DNA of 63,837 nt from an uncultured Bacteroidales bacterium (GCA_900319375.1 ONOI01000002.1:1-63837), one strand, 5' to 3'; counted from the stretch's first letter, positions 27,371 to 37,840 are shown. The notes: generated by a model not told the origin, from the letters alone. Made by a program: numbers and translations.

Positions 27371-28555
27371 ATGAACGAACAGCAGACAGAGAAAGCCGTA
27401 TTTGTTGGAATAATCAGACCGACAGACGACGAAAGAAGAGTAAAGGAATACCTCGACGAACTTGAATTTCTGGCAGAGACTGCCGGAGCGGTTGGCGATA
27501 AAAAGTTCGTCCAGAGGGTAGACCGTCCGGATAACGCAACATATATCAGAAGCGGAAAACTCGAAGAAATAGCTTCATACTGCGAAGAAAACCACATAAC
27601 CTACGTTATATTCGATGATGAACTGTCCGGAATGCAGCAGCGCAACATCGAAAAGGTAATCAAATGCAGCTCAGTAATAGACAGAACCAGCCTTATTCTT
27701 GAAATCTTCGCCCAGAGGGCTAAATCGTCCTACGCAAAAATGCAGGTCGAACTAGCCCGCTACAACTACATGCTCCCCCGTCTGGCGGGAATGTGGACCC
27801 ACCTCGAAAGGCAGCGCGGCGGTCGCGGTACCCGAGGCGGAATGGGTGAGACCCAGATAGAGGTAGACCGCCGTATCGTAAAAGAGCGTATTACAAAACT
27901 CAAGGAAGACCTTAAGAAGGTAGACCGTCAGATGGCTACCCAGCGCTCCAATCGAGGCAGTATGGTAAGGCTCGCCCTGGTAGGCTACACGAACGTAGGA
28001 AAATCTACTCTGATGAACGTTCTGGCTAAGTCTGACGTCTTTGCTGAGAACAAACTCTTTGCTACTCTGGATACTACTGTAAGGAAAGTAGTTATCGAAA
28101 ACGTACCTTTCCTTCTAAGCGATACTGTAGGATTTATTCGTAAACTCCCTACTCAGCTCGTAGAGGCCTTCAAGAGTACCCTTGACGAGGTTAGGGAGGC
28201 AGATATCCTGGTCCACGTAGTAGATATCTCCGCCCCGGACTTCGAAGATCAGATGAAGACTGTAGAACAGACTCTTCGCGACATAGGCGCGGCAAACAAA
28301 CCTGTCTATGTAGTTTTCAACAAGATAGACGCCTACACCTTCGAACCCTACGATGAGTTTTCCCTGGAACCTAAATCAAAGGAAAACAGGACTCTTGAAG
28401 AACTTAAAAACAGCTGGATAGCAGGAGAAAAGGCGCCTTGTATCTTTATATCTGCAATCAACAAAACGGGTATAGAAAAACTCCGCAACGACATCTACAA
28501 GATGGTTGCGGAGATTCATGCCGGGCGCTACCCGTTCAATAATTTTCTCTGGTAA
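27371..28555 (+). CDS. hflX: GTPase HflX
   Basis: Ribosome-associated GTPase that splits stalled or heat-damaged ribosomes. 394 residues. N-terminal HflX domain with the glycine-rich linker RGGRGTRGGMGETQIE near 154-170 and a coiled helix; G1 is GYTNVGKST near 206; G3 is DTVGFI; G4 is NKID near 317. It ends 3 bp from the convergent sdhB stop with no visible terminator between. Confidence 0.95.
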   Translation: MNEQQTEKAVFVGIIRPTDDERRVKEYLDELEFLAETAGAVGDKKFVQRVDRPDNATYIRSGKLEEIASYCEENHITYVIFDDELSGMQQRNIEKVIKCSSVIDRTSLILEIFAQRAKSSYAKMQVELARYNYMLPRLAGMWTHLERQRGGRGTRGGMGETQIEVDRRIVKERITKLKEDLKKVDRQMATQRSNRGSMVRLALVGYTNVGKSTLMNVLAKSDVFAENKLFATLDTTVRKVVIENVPFLLSDTVGFIRKLPTQLVEAFKSTLDEVREADILVHVVDISAPDFEDQMKTVEQTLRDIGAANKPVYVVFNKIDAYTFEPYDEFSLEPKSKENRTLEELKNSWIAGEKAPCIFISAINKTGIEKLRNDIYKMVAEIHAGRYPFNNFLW

Positions 28556-28558
28556 AAA

Positions 28559-29338
28559 TTAATCTGAGAATTTAGCCTTCAGGAACTCGCGGTTCAAGCG
28601 GGCGATGTGGGCTACTGTAATTCCCTTAGGACACTCGAGCTCGCAGGCGCGGGTGTTGGTACAGTTACCGAAGCCGAGTTCGTCCATCTTCGCGACCATA
28701 GCCTCGGCCCTGCGCTTAGCCTCGGGACGTCCCTGAGGAAGCAGAGCGAGAGAGCTGACGCGGGCAGCGACGAACAGCATCGCAGATCCGTTCTTACAGG
28801 TAGCAACGCAAGCGCCGCAACCTACGCAGGCAGCTGCATCCATACTCTCCTCAGCTTTGTCGTGGGGAATAAGCAGAACGTTTGCATCCTGGGCTGAACC
28901 GGTACGTACGGAGATAAAGCCTCCAGCCTGGAGTATCTTATCGAACGCACGACGATCGACTACGAGATCCTTGATAACGGGGAATGCGGCACTGCGGAAA
29001 GGCTCTACTGTAATAGTAGCACCGTCCTTGAAGTGGCGCATAAAGAGCTGACAGGTTGTAACGTGGTCGTCCGGACCGTGGGCACGGCCGTCGATATACA
29101 GCGAACAAGCTCCGCAGATACCCTCACGGCAGTCGTGGTCGAACGAAACAGGACCGCTGCTCTTACATCCTCTCTCTACAGCTACAGGGTCGCAACCTTC
29201 CCTGATAAGCTGCTCATTGAGGATATCGAGCATCTCGAGGAAAGAGGCGTCCTCCTCGATACCGCTGATGTGGTAGGTCTCGAAATGGCCTTTTGCCTTG
29301 GCGTTTTTCTGACGCCATATCTTAAGATTGAATTCCAT
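28559..29338 (-). CDS. sdhB: Succinate dehydrogenase/fumarate reductase iron-sulfur subunit
   Basis: 259 residues. 2Fe-2S ligands are in [13 protein letters not shown] (about 70-82) plus a later Cys near 97. The C-terminal cluster motifs are [11 protein letters not shown] near 175 and [14 protein letters not shown] near 231. This arrangement is that of the Bacteroidota and epsilonproteobacterial (type B) enzymes. Lies 5 bp after sdhA. See the finding about the missing membrane subunit. Confidence 0.95.
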   Translation of the reverse strand: MEFNLKIWRQKNAKAKGHFETYHISGIEEDASFLEMLDILNEQLIREGCDPVAVERGCKSSGPVSFDHDCREGICGACSLYIDGRAHGPDDHVTTCQLFMRHFKDGATITVEPFRSAAFPVIKDLVVDRRAFDKILQAGGFISVRTGSAQDANVLLIPHDKAEESMDAAACVGCGACVATCKNGSAMLFVAARVSSLALLPQGRPEAKRRAEAMVAKMDELGFGNCTNTRACELECPKGITVAHIARLNREFLKAKFSD

Positions 29339-29343
29339 CGTAC

Positions 29344-31290
29344 TTAGTCTTTGTAGTTTCTGGTCTTAACCTCGATAAATTCGTAGTTGAGAGGCTCTTT
29401 GTGGAGAACGGGATCTTTTCCTTCACCCTTATACTCCCAGGCCGCTACATACATGAAGTTCTTGTCATCGCGCTTAGCCTCGCCTTCCTCGGTCTGGCTC
29501 TCGATGCGGAAGTGTCCTCCGCAGGATTCGTGGCGATTCAGAGCGTCCTGAGCCATCAGAATACCTGTGTCGAAGAAGTCTTCGAGACGGAGAGCCTTCT
29601 CGAGTTCCTGGTTGAACTCGTACTGGTCTCCCGGGACATTGACAGATTTATAGAATTCTTCCTTAAGGGCTTTGATCTCTTCGATAGCCTTCTTAAGTCC
29701 AGCCTCATCGCGGGCCATTCCGACATACTCCCACATAATGTTTCCGAGGCGTTTGTGGATAGAATCAACTGTCTCAGTTCCCTTGATGGAGAAGAGTCTG
29801 TCTATACGGGCCTGAACTGCCTTTTCGGCCTCGATGAATTCCTTGGAATTAACATCGGTCTTAGGCTCGGCGAACTTATTGGAAAGATAATCACTGATAG
29901 TAACCGGAACTACGAAATAACCGTCTGCCAGACCCTGCATAAGAGCCGAAGCACCAAGACGGTTTCCGCCATGGTCGGAGAAGTTAGCCTCACCGATCGC
30001 ATACAGGCCGGGGATAGTAGTCTGGAGATCGTAGTCAACCCAGATACCGCCCATCGTGTAGTGAATAGCCGGATAAATCATCATAGGCTCTTCCCAAGGA
30101 GAGGAAGCGGTAATCTTCTCATACATTTCGAAGAGGTTACCATAACGCTCGGCAACTCTCTGATGTCCGAGGCGCTGGATAGCTTCCGAGAAGTCGAGGA
30201 ACACAGCCTTACCGGTCTCATTTACACCGAAGCCAGCATCGCAGCGCTCCTTAGCGGCGCGGGAAGCAACGTCACGGGGAACGAGGTTTCCGAACGCAGG
30301 ATAACGGCGCTCGAGATAATAGTCGCGGTCTTCTTCAGGGATCTGAGAAGGCTTGATAGTGTGTTTACGAAGTTTCTCAACATCCTCAAGCTTCTTGGGT
30401 ACCCAGATGCGGCCGTCGTTACGGAGGGACTCAGACATGAGGGTGAGCTTACACTGCTGGTCGCCATGGACCGGGATACAGGTAGGATGGATCTGAGCAA
30501 AGCACGGGTTTGCGAAGAACGCGCCCTTGCGCCAACACTGCATTGCGGCCGAGCCGTTACTGTTCATAGCGTTGGTAGAGAGGAAATAGGTATTTCCATA
30601 ACCACCTGTAGCGATGATGACGGCGTGGGCTCCGAAGCGCTCAAGCTGACCGGTAACGAGGTTACGGGCGATGATACCCTTGGCCTGGCCGTTGACGAGG
30701 ACGAGGTCGAGCATTTCGTAGCGCGGGTAGCTCTTGACTGTTCCAGCTGCGATCTGACGGTTCAGAGCGGCATAAGCTCCGAGGAGCAGCTGCTGGCCGG
30801 TTTGACCGCGGGCATAGAACGTACGGCTTACCTGTACTCCACCGAACGAGCGGTTTGCAAGATATCCGCCGTACTCACGGGCAAACGGAACACCCTGAGC
30901 CACACACTGATCGATGATAGCTGCACTTACTTCTGCAAGACGGTAGACGTTTGCTTCACGGCTGCGGTAGTCTCCTCCCTTGATGGTGTCATAGAAAAGA
31001 CGGTAAACCGAGTCGTTGTCGTTCTGGTAGTTCTTCGCGGCGTTGATACCTCCCTGAGCAGCGATGGAGTGTGCTCTACGGGGGGAGTCGCTGATACAGA
31101 ATACCTTGACGTTGTAGCCCAACTCACCGAGGGTAGCAGCTGCAGATGCGCCGCCGAGTCCGGTACCGACTACAATAACCTCGAGTTTTCTGCGGTTGTT
31201 GGGGCTGACAAGATGGATTTCGGACTTACGCTTGGTCCATTTTTCGGCCAGCGGTCCATCCGGAATTTTTGAAATGAGTTTATCTGCCAT
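29344..31290 (-). CDS. sdhA: Succinate dehydrogenase/fumarate reductase flavoprotein subunit
   Basis: 648 residues. FAD-binding [15 protein letters not shown] near 40-54, the [12 protein letters not shown] block that carries the histidine for covalent FAD near 76, active-site [11 protein letters not shown] near 280, and [10 protein letters not shown] near 410. In fermenting Bacteroidales it usually runs as fumarate reductase in the succinate pathway. Upstream is ruvB at 23 bp rather than the cytochrome b subunit gene sdhC normally found there. Confidence 0.96.
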   Translation of the reverse strand: MADKLISKIPDGPLAEKWTKRKSEIHLVSPNNRRKLEVIVVGTGLGGASAAATLGELGYNVKVFCISDSPRRAHSIAAQGGINAAKNYQNDNDSVYRLFYDTIKGGDYRSREANVYRLAEVSAAIIDQCVAQGVPFAREYGGYLANRSFGGVQVSRTFYARGQTGQQLLLGAYAALNRQIAAGTVKSYPRYEMLDLVLVNGQAKGIIARNLVTGQLERFGAHAVIIATGGYGNTYFLSTNAMNSNGSAAMQCWRKGAFFANPCFAQIHPTCIPVHGDQQCKLTLMSESLRNDGRIWVPKKLEDVEKLRKHTIKPSQIPEEDRDYYLERRYPAFGNLVPRDVASRAAKERCDAGFGVNETGKAVFLDFSEAIQRLGHQRVAERYGNLFEMYEKITASSPWEEPMMIYPAIHYTMGGIWVDYDLQTTIPGLYAIGEANFSDHGGNRLGASALMQGLADGYFVVPVTISDYLSNKFAEPKTDVNSKEFIEAEKAVQARIDRLFSIKGTETVDSIHKRLGNIMWEYVGMARDEAGLKKAIEEIKALKEEFYKSVNVPGDQYEFNQELEKALRLEDFFDTGILMAQDALNRHESCGGHFRIESQTEEGEAKRDDKNFMYVAAWEYKGEGKDPVLHKEPLNYEFIEVKTRNYKD

Positions 31291-31313
31291 TTGTTTATGA
31301 ATTGAGTTAATTA

Positions 31314-32339
31314 CTATTCTCCGAATAAATTGTCGGAAGAAACCCTATTTGGGTTAACTCCAAGATGCTTGTAGGCCAGATCGGTAGCTATACGGCCTCT
31401 CTGGGTACGGACTATGAAACCTTCCTTGATAAGGAACGGCTCATATACTTCCTCGAAGGTTCCCTGATCCTCTCCAATAGCGGTAGCTATGGTATTGGCT
31501 CCTACAGGACCTCCCTTGAAAGTATTGATTATAGTACTCAGAATCTTATTGTCTATAGCATCGAGTCCGCGGGTATCTATCTTAAGCTTATCAAGCGCAT
31601 ACTTCGCTATCTTGATATCTATCTTTCCGTCTCCCATCACCTGGGCAAAATCGCGAACCCTGCGAAGCAGAGCATTCGAGATACGCGGCGTACCGCGGCT
31701 TCTCATAGCTATTTCATGGGCTGCCTGATCGTCTATATCTACTTTAAGGATTGCTGCGCTTCTCTTGACGATACGCTTGAGATCCTCAACGTCGTAGTAT
31801 TCCAGGGCACATGTAATTCCGAAACGGGCTCTGAGAGGAGCAGTCAGAAGACCGCTGCGGGTAGTAGCTCCTACGAGGGTAAACGGATTTAGTGAAATCC
31901 TGACCGAACGGGCTCCAGGGCCCTTGTCTATCATAATATCGATAACGAAATCCTCCATTGCGGAATACAGATATTCCTCAACTTCAGGAGAAAGACGGTG
32001 GATTTCATCTATGAAAAGGACATCTCCCGGCTCAAGCGAAGTAAGAAGACCGGCAAGATCTCCGGGTTTATCGAGAACGGGACCGGAAGTAATCTTCATA
32101 TTCACTCCCATCTCGTTTGCGATGATGTGGGCCAGAGTTGTTTTACCCAGACCGGGAGGGCCATGGAAAAGGGTGTGGTCCAAAGACTCGCCCCTTAGTT
32201 TTGCGGCTTGGATATAGATATGGAGATTGGACACAATCTCCCGCTGACCCGTGAAATCTTCAAGGTCCTGCGGTCGGATAATTCCGTCCAAATCCTTATC
32301 TTTGTCCTCGATACTGCGGTGAGGGTCGAAATCTGACAT
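31314..32339 (-). CDS. ruvB: Holliday junction DNA helicase RuvB
   Basis: AAA+ motor of branch migration, 341 residues. [11 protein letters not shown] near 22, Walker [13 protein letters not shown] near 60, Walker [10 protein letters not shown] near 109, and the winged-helix C-terminus ([18 protein letters not shown]). Divergent from mfd across the candidate-origin spacer; sdhA follows 23 bp downstream. Confidence 0.97.
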   Translation of the reverse strand: MSDFDPHRSIEDKDKDLDGIIRPQDLEDFTGQREIVSNLHIYIQAAKLRGESLDHTLFHGPPGLGKTTLAHIIANEMGVNMKITSGPVLDKPGDLAGLLTSLEPGDVLFIDEIHRLSPEVEEYLYSAMEDFVIDIMIDKGPGARSVRISLNPFTLVGATTRSGLLTAPLRARFGITCALEYYDVEDLKRIVKRSAAILKVDIDDQAAHEIAMRSRGTPRISNALLRRVRDFAQVMGDGKIDIKIAKYALDKLKIDTRGLDAIDNKILSTIINTFKGGPVGANTIATAIGEDQGTFEEVYEPFLIKEGFIVRTQRGRIATDLAYKHLGVNPNRVSSDNLFGE

Positions 32340-32364
32340 TTCCCCTGGCTGGTTAATTGGTCTA

Positions 32365-32372
32365 CAAATATA
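32365..32372 (-). promoter_or_regulatory. -7 box of ruvB
   Basis: TATATTTG on the minus strand, 25 bp before the ruvB ATG; fits TAnnTTTG. Confidence 0.5.
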
Positions 32373-32410
32373 ATCTTTATTTCTTGATTTTTTGTTGATT
32401 TTATTACAGC

Positions 32411-32573
32411 TGTGGAAATGTTGATAAACATAAAACCCTGCTGAGTATCAATTTATTAGATAAATAAAGCGTTTTTAATTACTTGTTGGAAACTTTGTAA
32501 AAGGGTTGTTGATAACTCATCACTCCGTTTTATCCACAGTTTTATACACCGGTTTTCCACAAGCTTTTACACA
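32411..32573. other. oriC: Candidate replication origin: cluster of DnaA-box-like nonamers
   Basis: On the plus strand: TTATCCACA (32530-32538, the exact E. coli consensus), TTATACACC (32542-32550), TTTTCCACA (32553-32561), TTTTACACA (32565-32573), starts spaced 12, 11 and 12 bp, about one helical turn. On the minus strand: TTATCAACA twice (32419-32427, 32507-32515) and ATTTCCACA (32411-32419). Between the two groups lies an AT-rich stretch (about 32440-32500) that could unwind. Flanking genes ruvB and mfd point away on both sides. dnaA is not in the window, but in Bacteroidota it need not be next to the origin. Confidence 0.6.
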
Positions 32574-32578
32574 TCAGG

Positions 32579-35500
32579 ATGCAGGTTAATTCTGCCGCCA
32601 GCGCTCTTCTTAAAAGCAGGATAGTTTCCTCAAAGGAAATATTCTGCCGGGGGTTATTTCTATCCGCCCGATGGTTTGTCTTTTCAAACTGCGCTACAAA
32701 GGGTCTTCATCTTATCCTTCTTCCTGGCAGCGAAGCTGCTGAGTACTGCGCAAACGATCTCTATAACCTGATAGAGGGAGATAAGGTATTCTTTCTCCCG
32801 GCTTCAGGCGCTGGAGTTGAGCGCAGCAATTATAAATCATCTCTAAGCGTCCAGCGAACCTCGGCGGTTCAGAGTATACTATCCTCAAATAAAGAGGATC
32901 TTACCGTAATAGTTACTTTTCCCGAGGCCCTAGAGGAACTTATTCCGCTCAGCAACAATATTACGGCTTCCGCCTTCGAACTATCAAAAGGTCAGGAAAT
33001 ATCCCACTCTGATATAATTGAAAAACTGGCCGAGCTGGGATTCGAGAGAGTAGACTTCGTCTCTTCTCCCGGACAGTTTGCGGTAAGAGGAAGCATCATA
33101 GACCTTTTCTCATACTCAGACAACGAGGCTGTACGAGTTTCCTTCTGGGGCGATGAGATAGAATACATCCACACCTTCAACTGTAATACCCAGCTTTCCG
33201 GCGAGGAAGTCCAGTCCGTAAAAATAATATCGGATATGGTCTGCAACCCAGAAGGCGCGTCGCAAAACATACTCGAGGCCCTGCCCGCCGATTCTGTAAT
33301 CTGGCTGGACTCCTCAGATATGTACAAGGACAGGGAATTCTTCAGCCTTACCTCCGGCTACAAAAGAGTCTTTCTCGAAATACCTATCGACCGAAAAGAG
33401 GTAGACGCAGTTCAGTTCAGCGTCTCTCCCCAGCCGGTTTTCAACAAAAACTTCGAACTCTTTACAGCCGATATCCGAACAAAAATCGAAACCGGCTACA
33501 AGGTTTACATCTACGGCGAAAAGCAGACTCAGACCGACAGGCTCCGCTCCATCCTCGAAGAGGAGCGCTGTCCCCTGCCAGACTTCATTACAGGAAAGAA
33601 CATCCATAACGGCTTCATCGACGAGGAGGAAAAGGTCTGCCACTATACAGACCATGAAATTTTCGACCGCTTCCACCGCGTCTCTATCCGCCGTTCGGTT
33701 GAAAAGACCGAGCAACTTACCCTCAACGACCTCGCATCGTTCAATATAGGCGACTACATAGTCCACATCGACCATGGAGTCGGCGTCTTCGGCGGCCTCG
33801 TCCGTATCAAAGACGACTACGGCCGGATGAAGGAGGTAGTTAAGCTAACCTACAAAGACGGCGATGTAGTCTTCGTCTCGGTCCATGCCCTCCATAAGAT
33901 CTCGCGTTTCCGCCCGGCCGACGGCGAGACCCCGCGCATCAACAAGCTCGGCTCGAAATCATGGATCGCCCTTAAAAACGGGGCCAAGAGCAAGGTCAAG
34001 GATATAGCCAAGGAACTTATTCAACTCTACGCGAAGCGCCGGGCCTCGAAGGGCTTTGCCTATTCGGCGGACTCCTACCTGCAGACCGAGCTCGAATCCT
34101 CGTTCATGTACGAGGACACCCCGGACCAGGAAGAGGCCACCCGTGCGGTCAAGCGCGATATGGAAGAGAGCTTCCCCATGGACCGCCTGATCTGCGGCGA
34201 CGTGGGCTTTGGCAAGACGGAAATAGCCATCCGCGCCGCGTTCAAGGCCGCTACAGACGGCAAGCAGGTTGCCGTGCTTGTTCCGACCACGATCCTCGCC
34301 CTGCAACACTATACCACCTTCAGCTCGCGCCTGGCCTCCTTCCCGGTCAAGGTAGACTATGTCAGCCGCCTGCGTACCCCGAAGGAACTTACGGCGATAA
34401 AGAAGGACCTCGCCTCCGGCCAGATAGACATCATCATCGGCACCCACAAAATGCTCGGCGAGGGCTTCGAATTCAAGGACCTGGGCCTGCTCATAATAGA
34501 CGAGGAACAGAAATTCGGCGTCACGGCCAAGGAAAAGCTGCGCCAGCTGCGGGCGGAGGTAGACACCCTTACCCTTACAGCGACCCCTATCCCGCGAACT
34601 CTCCAGTTCTCGCTGCTCGGCGCGCGCGACCTCAGCATCATCGCTACCCCGCCTGCCAACCGTATCCCTATCCAGACCGAAATCATCCTCTTCGACGAGA
34701 AAGAGATCAAGTCCATAATCGAATATGAGCTCAATCGCGGGGGGCAGGTCTTCTTCCTCCACAACAATGTAGAGCAGCTCTCCGCCATCGGCGAGATCCT
34801 ACACCGGCTCGTCCCGGACATGAGGATATGCATCGCCCATGGCCAGATGGCCCCGAAGGAACTCGAAGACAAGATGCTCGATTTCATCCGCGGCGACTAC
34901 GACCTGCTTCTCTGCACCACCATCATCGAAAACGGCCTCGACATCCCGAACGCGAATACGATAATCATCAACCATGCCCAGAACATAGGCCTCAGCGACC
35001 TTCACCAGCTCAGGGGCAGGGTAGGCCGCTCGAACAGAAAGGCGTTCTGCTACCTGATAGTTCCGCCGCTCGTGAGCATCACGGACGATGCCCGAAAGCG
35101 TCTCAAGGCAATCGAGGAATTCTCCGATTTGGGCAGCGGCTTCAATATAGCCATGCAGGATCTCGACATCCGCGGCGCGGGCAACCTGCTCGGCGCGGAG
35201 CAGAGCGGCTTTATCATGGACATGGGCTACGAGACTTATCAGAAGATACTGGCCGAGGCCATGGAAGAGTTGGGAATAGAGACGGGCGGCGAGATCGGCG
35301 GCCGGGCAGAGGCCCGCTTCAGCGCGGACTGCACGGTCGAGACCGACCAGCCAGCCTACATTCCAGACGACTACATAGACATTACCGCCGAAAAGATACG
35401 TATCTACAAACAGCTGGATTCGATGAAGTCCGAAAAGGAGATAGACCGTTTCCACTCCCAGCTGGCAGACCGTTTCGGAGAAACTCCCCCGGAAGTCGAC

Positions 35501-35767
35501 AATCTTTTCAACGTAGTGAAAATTAGAAATCTGGGAGGTTCGCTCGGGTTTGAGAAAGTGATAATAAAGAACGGCATGTTTATCTGCTTCTTTATCTCGA
35601 ATGCCTTGTCTCCTTACTTCAAGAGCGAACAGTTCAGCGAACTTCTGGTCAGGATAGGAAACAATTCCCCGTTCACCCTGAAACAGACCGACGGCAAGCT
35701 GAAGATTATCACCAGGGGCATAGATTCTACAGAAGCGGCGCTCAAGACCTTGAAGAAGTTGCAATAA
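32579..35767 (+). CDS. mfd: Transcription-repair coupling factor Mfd
   Basis: Removes stalled RNA polymerase and recruits UvrA. 1062 residues. N-terminal UvrB-like region (FERVDFVSSPGQFAVRGSIIDLF near 153), RNA-polymerase-interaction domain (FNIGDYIVHIDHGVGVFGGL near 390), helicase motif I GDVGFGKTEIA near 539, DEEQKFG near 640, and the C-terminal TRCF domain (YIPDDYIDITAEKIRIYKQL near 930). Slightly shorter than usual (about 1100-1150), mostly at the N-terminus. Starts 6 bp after the last DnaA-like box. Confidence 0.96.
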   Translation: MQVNSAASALLKSRIVSSKEIFCRGLFLSARWFVFSNCATKGLHLILLPGSEAAEYCANDLYNLIEGDKVFFLPASGAGVERSNYKSSLSVQRTSAVQSILSSNKEDLTVIVTFPEALEELIPLSNNITASAFELSKGQEISHSDIIEKLAELGFERVDFVSSPGQFAVRGSIIDLFSYSDNEAVRVSFWGDEIEYIHTFNCNTQLSGEEVQSVKIISDMVCNPEGASQNILEALPADSVIWLDSSDMYKDREFFSLTSGYKRVFLEIPIDRKEVDAVQFSVSPQPVFNKNFELFTADIRTKIETGYKVYIYGEKQTQTDRLRSILEEERCPLPDFITGKNIHNGFIDEEEKVCHYTDHEIFDRFHRVSIRRSVEKTEQLTLNDLASFNIGDYIVHIDHGVGVFGGLVRIKDDYGRMKEVVKLTYKDGDVVFVSVHALHKISRFRPADGETPRINKLGSKSWIALKNGAKSKVKDIAKELIQLYAKRRASKGFAYSADSYLQTELESSFMYEDTPDQEEATRAVKRDMEESFPMDRLICGDVGFGKTEIAIRAAFKAATDGKQVAVLVPTTILALQHYTTFSSRLASFPVKVDYVSRLRTPKELTAIKKDLASGQIDIIIGTHKMLGEGFEFKDLGLLIIDEEQKFGVTAKEKLRQLRAEVDTLTLTATPIPRTLQFSLLGARDLSIIATPPANRIPIQTEIILFDEKEIKSIIEYELNRGGQVFFLHNNVEQLSAIGEILHRLVPDMRICIAHGQMAPKELEDKMLDFIRGDYDLLLCTTIIENGLDIPNANTIIINHAQNIGLSDLHQLRGRVGRSNRKAFCYLIVPPLVSITDDARKRLKAIEEFSDLGSGFNIAMQDLDIRGAGNLLGAEQSGFIMDMGYETYQKILAEAMEELGIETGGEIGGRAEARFSADCTVETDQPAYIPDDYIDITAEKIRIYKQLDSMKSEKEIDRFHSQLADRFGETPPEVDNLFNVVKIRNLGGSLGFEKVIIKNGMFICFFISNALSPYFKSEQFSELLVRIGNNSPFTLKQTDGKLKIITRGIDSTEAALKTLKKLQ

Positions 35768-35772
35768 TTTCT

Positions 35773-35780
35773 TAAATTTG
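35773..35780 (+). promoter_or_regulatory. -7 box of the coaX-like operon
   Basis: TAAATTTG, a full match to TAnnTTTG, 13 bp before the ATG at 35794 and just after the mfd stop. The leader would be very short. Confidence 0.55.
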
Positions 35781-35793
35781 TCGGCTTGTAAGT

Positions 35794-36516
35794 ATGGCGA
35801 ACCTGCTGATAGAAATTGGAAACACGGCGCTTAAGGCTGCCTGGGCTGAGGGTAGAACTCTCGGAAAAACAGTGCGTTACCAGGGAGAAAGGCTCCATGG
35901 TTTCCTTCTCGGAACTCTCCTTGCAAAGGAGAAGCCCGATGTCCTGGTTCTGGCTTCAGTGCGCGACATACCCGAGGAAGACATCCGCGAAATACGGGAA
36001 AGGTGTGGGCAGCTGGTCCTTATAGACCGTAGTCATCCCGCTATTCTGAGGGCTTATGGCCTTCCCGAATACCTCTCGCCTTCGCGTGCCGCCTCGATAA
36101 TCGCGGCAAGGGAACTTTTCAAGGGTAAGCCCTGCCTGGTTTTCGATTTCGGAACAGTGCTATCGATAGACTCCGTCTCGGCTGATGGGACCTATCAGGG
36201 TGGAAACCTTTCGCTCGGATGCCGCACCCGCTTCAAGGCGCTGAACCGCTATTCGAGGACTCTGCCGCTGGTAGATACGCCCGATAATCCGCCCGCAATA
36301 GGGACATCGGAAACATCGGGAATAGAGGCCGGAGTTATTTCGGGCATAGTCTTTGAGGTTGACAACTACATCGCTGGGGCCCCCGGCAGTGTAGTAGTGT
36401 TTACCGGAGGGGATGCTAGCTACTTTGCAAGACAGACTAAAAACTCGATATTTGTGGTCTCCAATCTGGTTTTGATGGGGCTCGCGACTATCTCGGAAGA
36501 TTATGACAGGAAGTAG
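35794..36516 (+). CDS. coaX: Type III pantothenate kinase-like protein with altered active site
   Basis: 240 residues, collinear with Bacteroidales CoaX, which phosphorylates pantothenate in CoA synthesis. The acceptor region (YQGGNLSLG, RFKALNRYSRTLPLV) and the C-terminal GIEAGVISGI block are clear. Of the three aspartates conserved in CoaX, the first (DIGNT) is Glu, E7 in IEIGNT; the GYDR one is replaced in SPSR; only the DAGT one remains, in DFGT. It may be a weak or repurposed kinase. The ATP-binding fold (ASKHA) seems intact. First gene of a rightward run leading to the outer-membrane protein, which it overlaps by 14 bp. Confidence 0.82.
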   Translation: MANLLIEIGNTALKAAWAEGRTLGKTVRYQGERLHGFLLGTLLAKEKPDVLVLASVRDIPEEDIREIRERCGQLVLIDRSHPAILRAYGLPEYLSPSRAASIIAARELFKGKPCLVFDFGTVLSIDSVSADGTYQGGNLSLGCRTRFKALNRYSRTLPLVDTPDNPPAIGTSETSGIEAGVISGIVFEVDNYIAGAPGSVVVFTGGDASYFARQTKNSIFVVSNLVLMGLATISEDYDRK

Positions 36517-37825
36517 GGTTAAATTGTTTATTCTGGCGGCGCTGCTGCTGCCCGTTCTCAGTTTGAAAGCCGAGGACGGCGGATCCTATGCCGGTTATAC
36601 CCCGTATTCCGTTTTTGGAATAGGGGAGTTGATGACCCCCGGTACGGCGTACAATAAGACGATGGGTGGAGTAGGAATAGCTTCGCGCAATGCCCGCTTT
36701 ATCAACATCCTCAACCCTGCTGCCGTTACCGCCCGCGACTCGCTGGCCTTCATGTCTGATTTTTCGATTTACGAAACGAACAAGATACTCCGTCAGGACG
36801 GCAGGGTCTCGGCCAATAATCTGTTCAATATCAACAACTTCATCATTTCGTTCCCGCTGTTCTACTCTAAGCCGGCAGACGTCTCGATGATGCTTGGTAT
36901 TAAGCCCTACAGTTCTACCGGTTACTCCTACGGATACTACGAGACCAATCCAACCACCATCGCTACGGTAGGAAATGTATCACACTCTTACAGTGGTCTT
37001 GGAAGCCTTTATCAGGCTTTTGCTACAGTCGGAGTGGATCTGTTCAAAAAAGTTTCCATTGGTGCGGAGTTCACTCGCTACTTCGGAAATATAAAGAAAA
37101 CCTATACTGAGACACTTTCGGATCCGGCAGCAGTAGGTCTTACCAAGACAAACGAGATGCAGCTAAGCGCCAATTCCGTAAAGTTCGGCCTTCAGTACGA
37201 ACAGCCTATCGGCGACAAACTCCGTATCGGGGTTGGAGCCGTCTACGGACTGGATGCCCGTCTTGGCGGCCGCCTTATCAACACTACTACCAGCGGAATA
37301 GAGAAGAAAGATACAGTCCAGATCGGAGGCGCTTCGGATCGGCTCTACCTTGCCGGCGAAGCGGGAGTCGGCCTCAGCGTGGTCTATGGTCCTAAGTTCA
37401 GGGCTGAAATAGACTTCGTCCGCTCGGATTGGACAAACACCGGATTCAGCTCGGTAAACGGTTTTGCGGTAAACGGCCCGGCCGGCCCTATCTTCAGTAC
37501 CGGGGTCTCGCAGTCGCTTCGCGCGGGAGTGGAATTCATCCCCAATCCTACCGACATCCGCTACTACCATAAGCTCATCGCCTACAGGGCGGGAGTCTAC
37601 TACACTAAGGAATATTTCAGCGTCTCAGGCAACGAAATCTACTCCAGAGGCATCACTTTAGGCGCGACCCTCCCGGTATTCCGCTGGAACAACGGCATTA
37701 CTCTCGGCATGGAACTTGGACAGAGAGGATCGCTGAAAAACAGTATGGTTCGCGAAACCTATGTCGGCTTCAGCCTTGGAGTCAATCTCTTCGACATATG
37801 GTTCCAGCAGCCCAGGTATGAATAA
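36503..37825 (+). CDS. Outer-membrane beta-barrel protein (FadL/PorV-like)
   Basis: 440 residues. Signal peptide to about residue 23 (LSLKA). The mature part begins with SYAGYTPYSVFGIGEL and MGGVGIASRNARFINILNPAA, a pattern seen in Bacteroidota barrels annotated as FadL/OmpP1-like. Strands alternate to the end, YVGFSLGVNLFDIWFQQPRYE. Following coaX in an operon with a repeat protein, LptC-like and PpiD/SurA-like genes, it fits an envelope-assembly cluster. Exact role unknown. Confidence 0.75.
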   Translation: MTGSRVKLFILAALLLPVLSLKAEDGGSYAGYTPYSVFGIGELMTPGTAYNKTMGGVGIASRNARFINILNPAAVTARDSLAFMSDFSIYETNKILRQDGRVSANNLFNINNFIISFPLFYSKPADVSMMLGIKPYSSTGYSYGYYETNPTTIATVGNVSHSYSGLGSLYQAFATVGVDLFKKVSIGAEFTRYFGNIKKTYTETLSDPAAVGLTKTNEMQLSANSVKFGLQYEQPIGDKLRIGVGAVYGLDARLGGRLINTTTSGIEKKDTVQIGGASDRLYLAGEAGVGLSVVYGPKFRAEIDFVRSDWTNTGFSSVNGFAVNGPAGPIFSTGVSQSLRAGVEFIPNPTDIRYYHKLIAYRAGVYYTKEYFSVSGNEIYSRGITLGATLPVFRWNNGITLGMELGQRGSLKNSMVRETYVGFSLGVNLFDIWFQQPRYE

Positions 37826-37840
37826 ACAAACAACAAGGAT

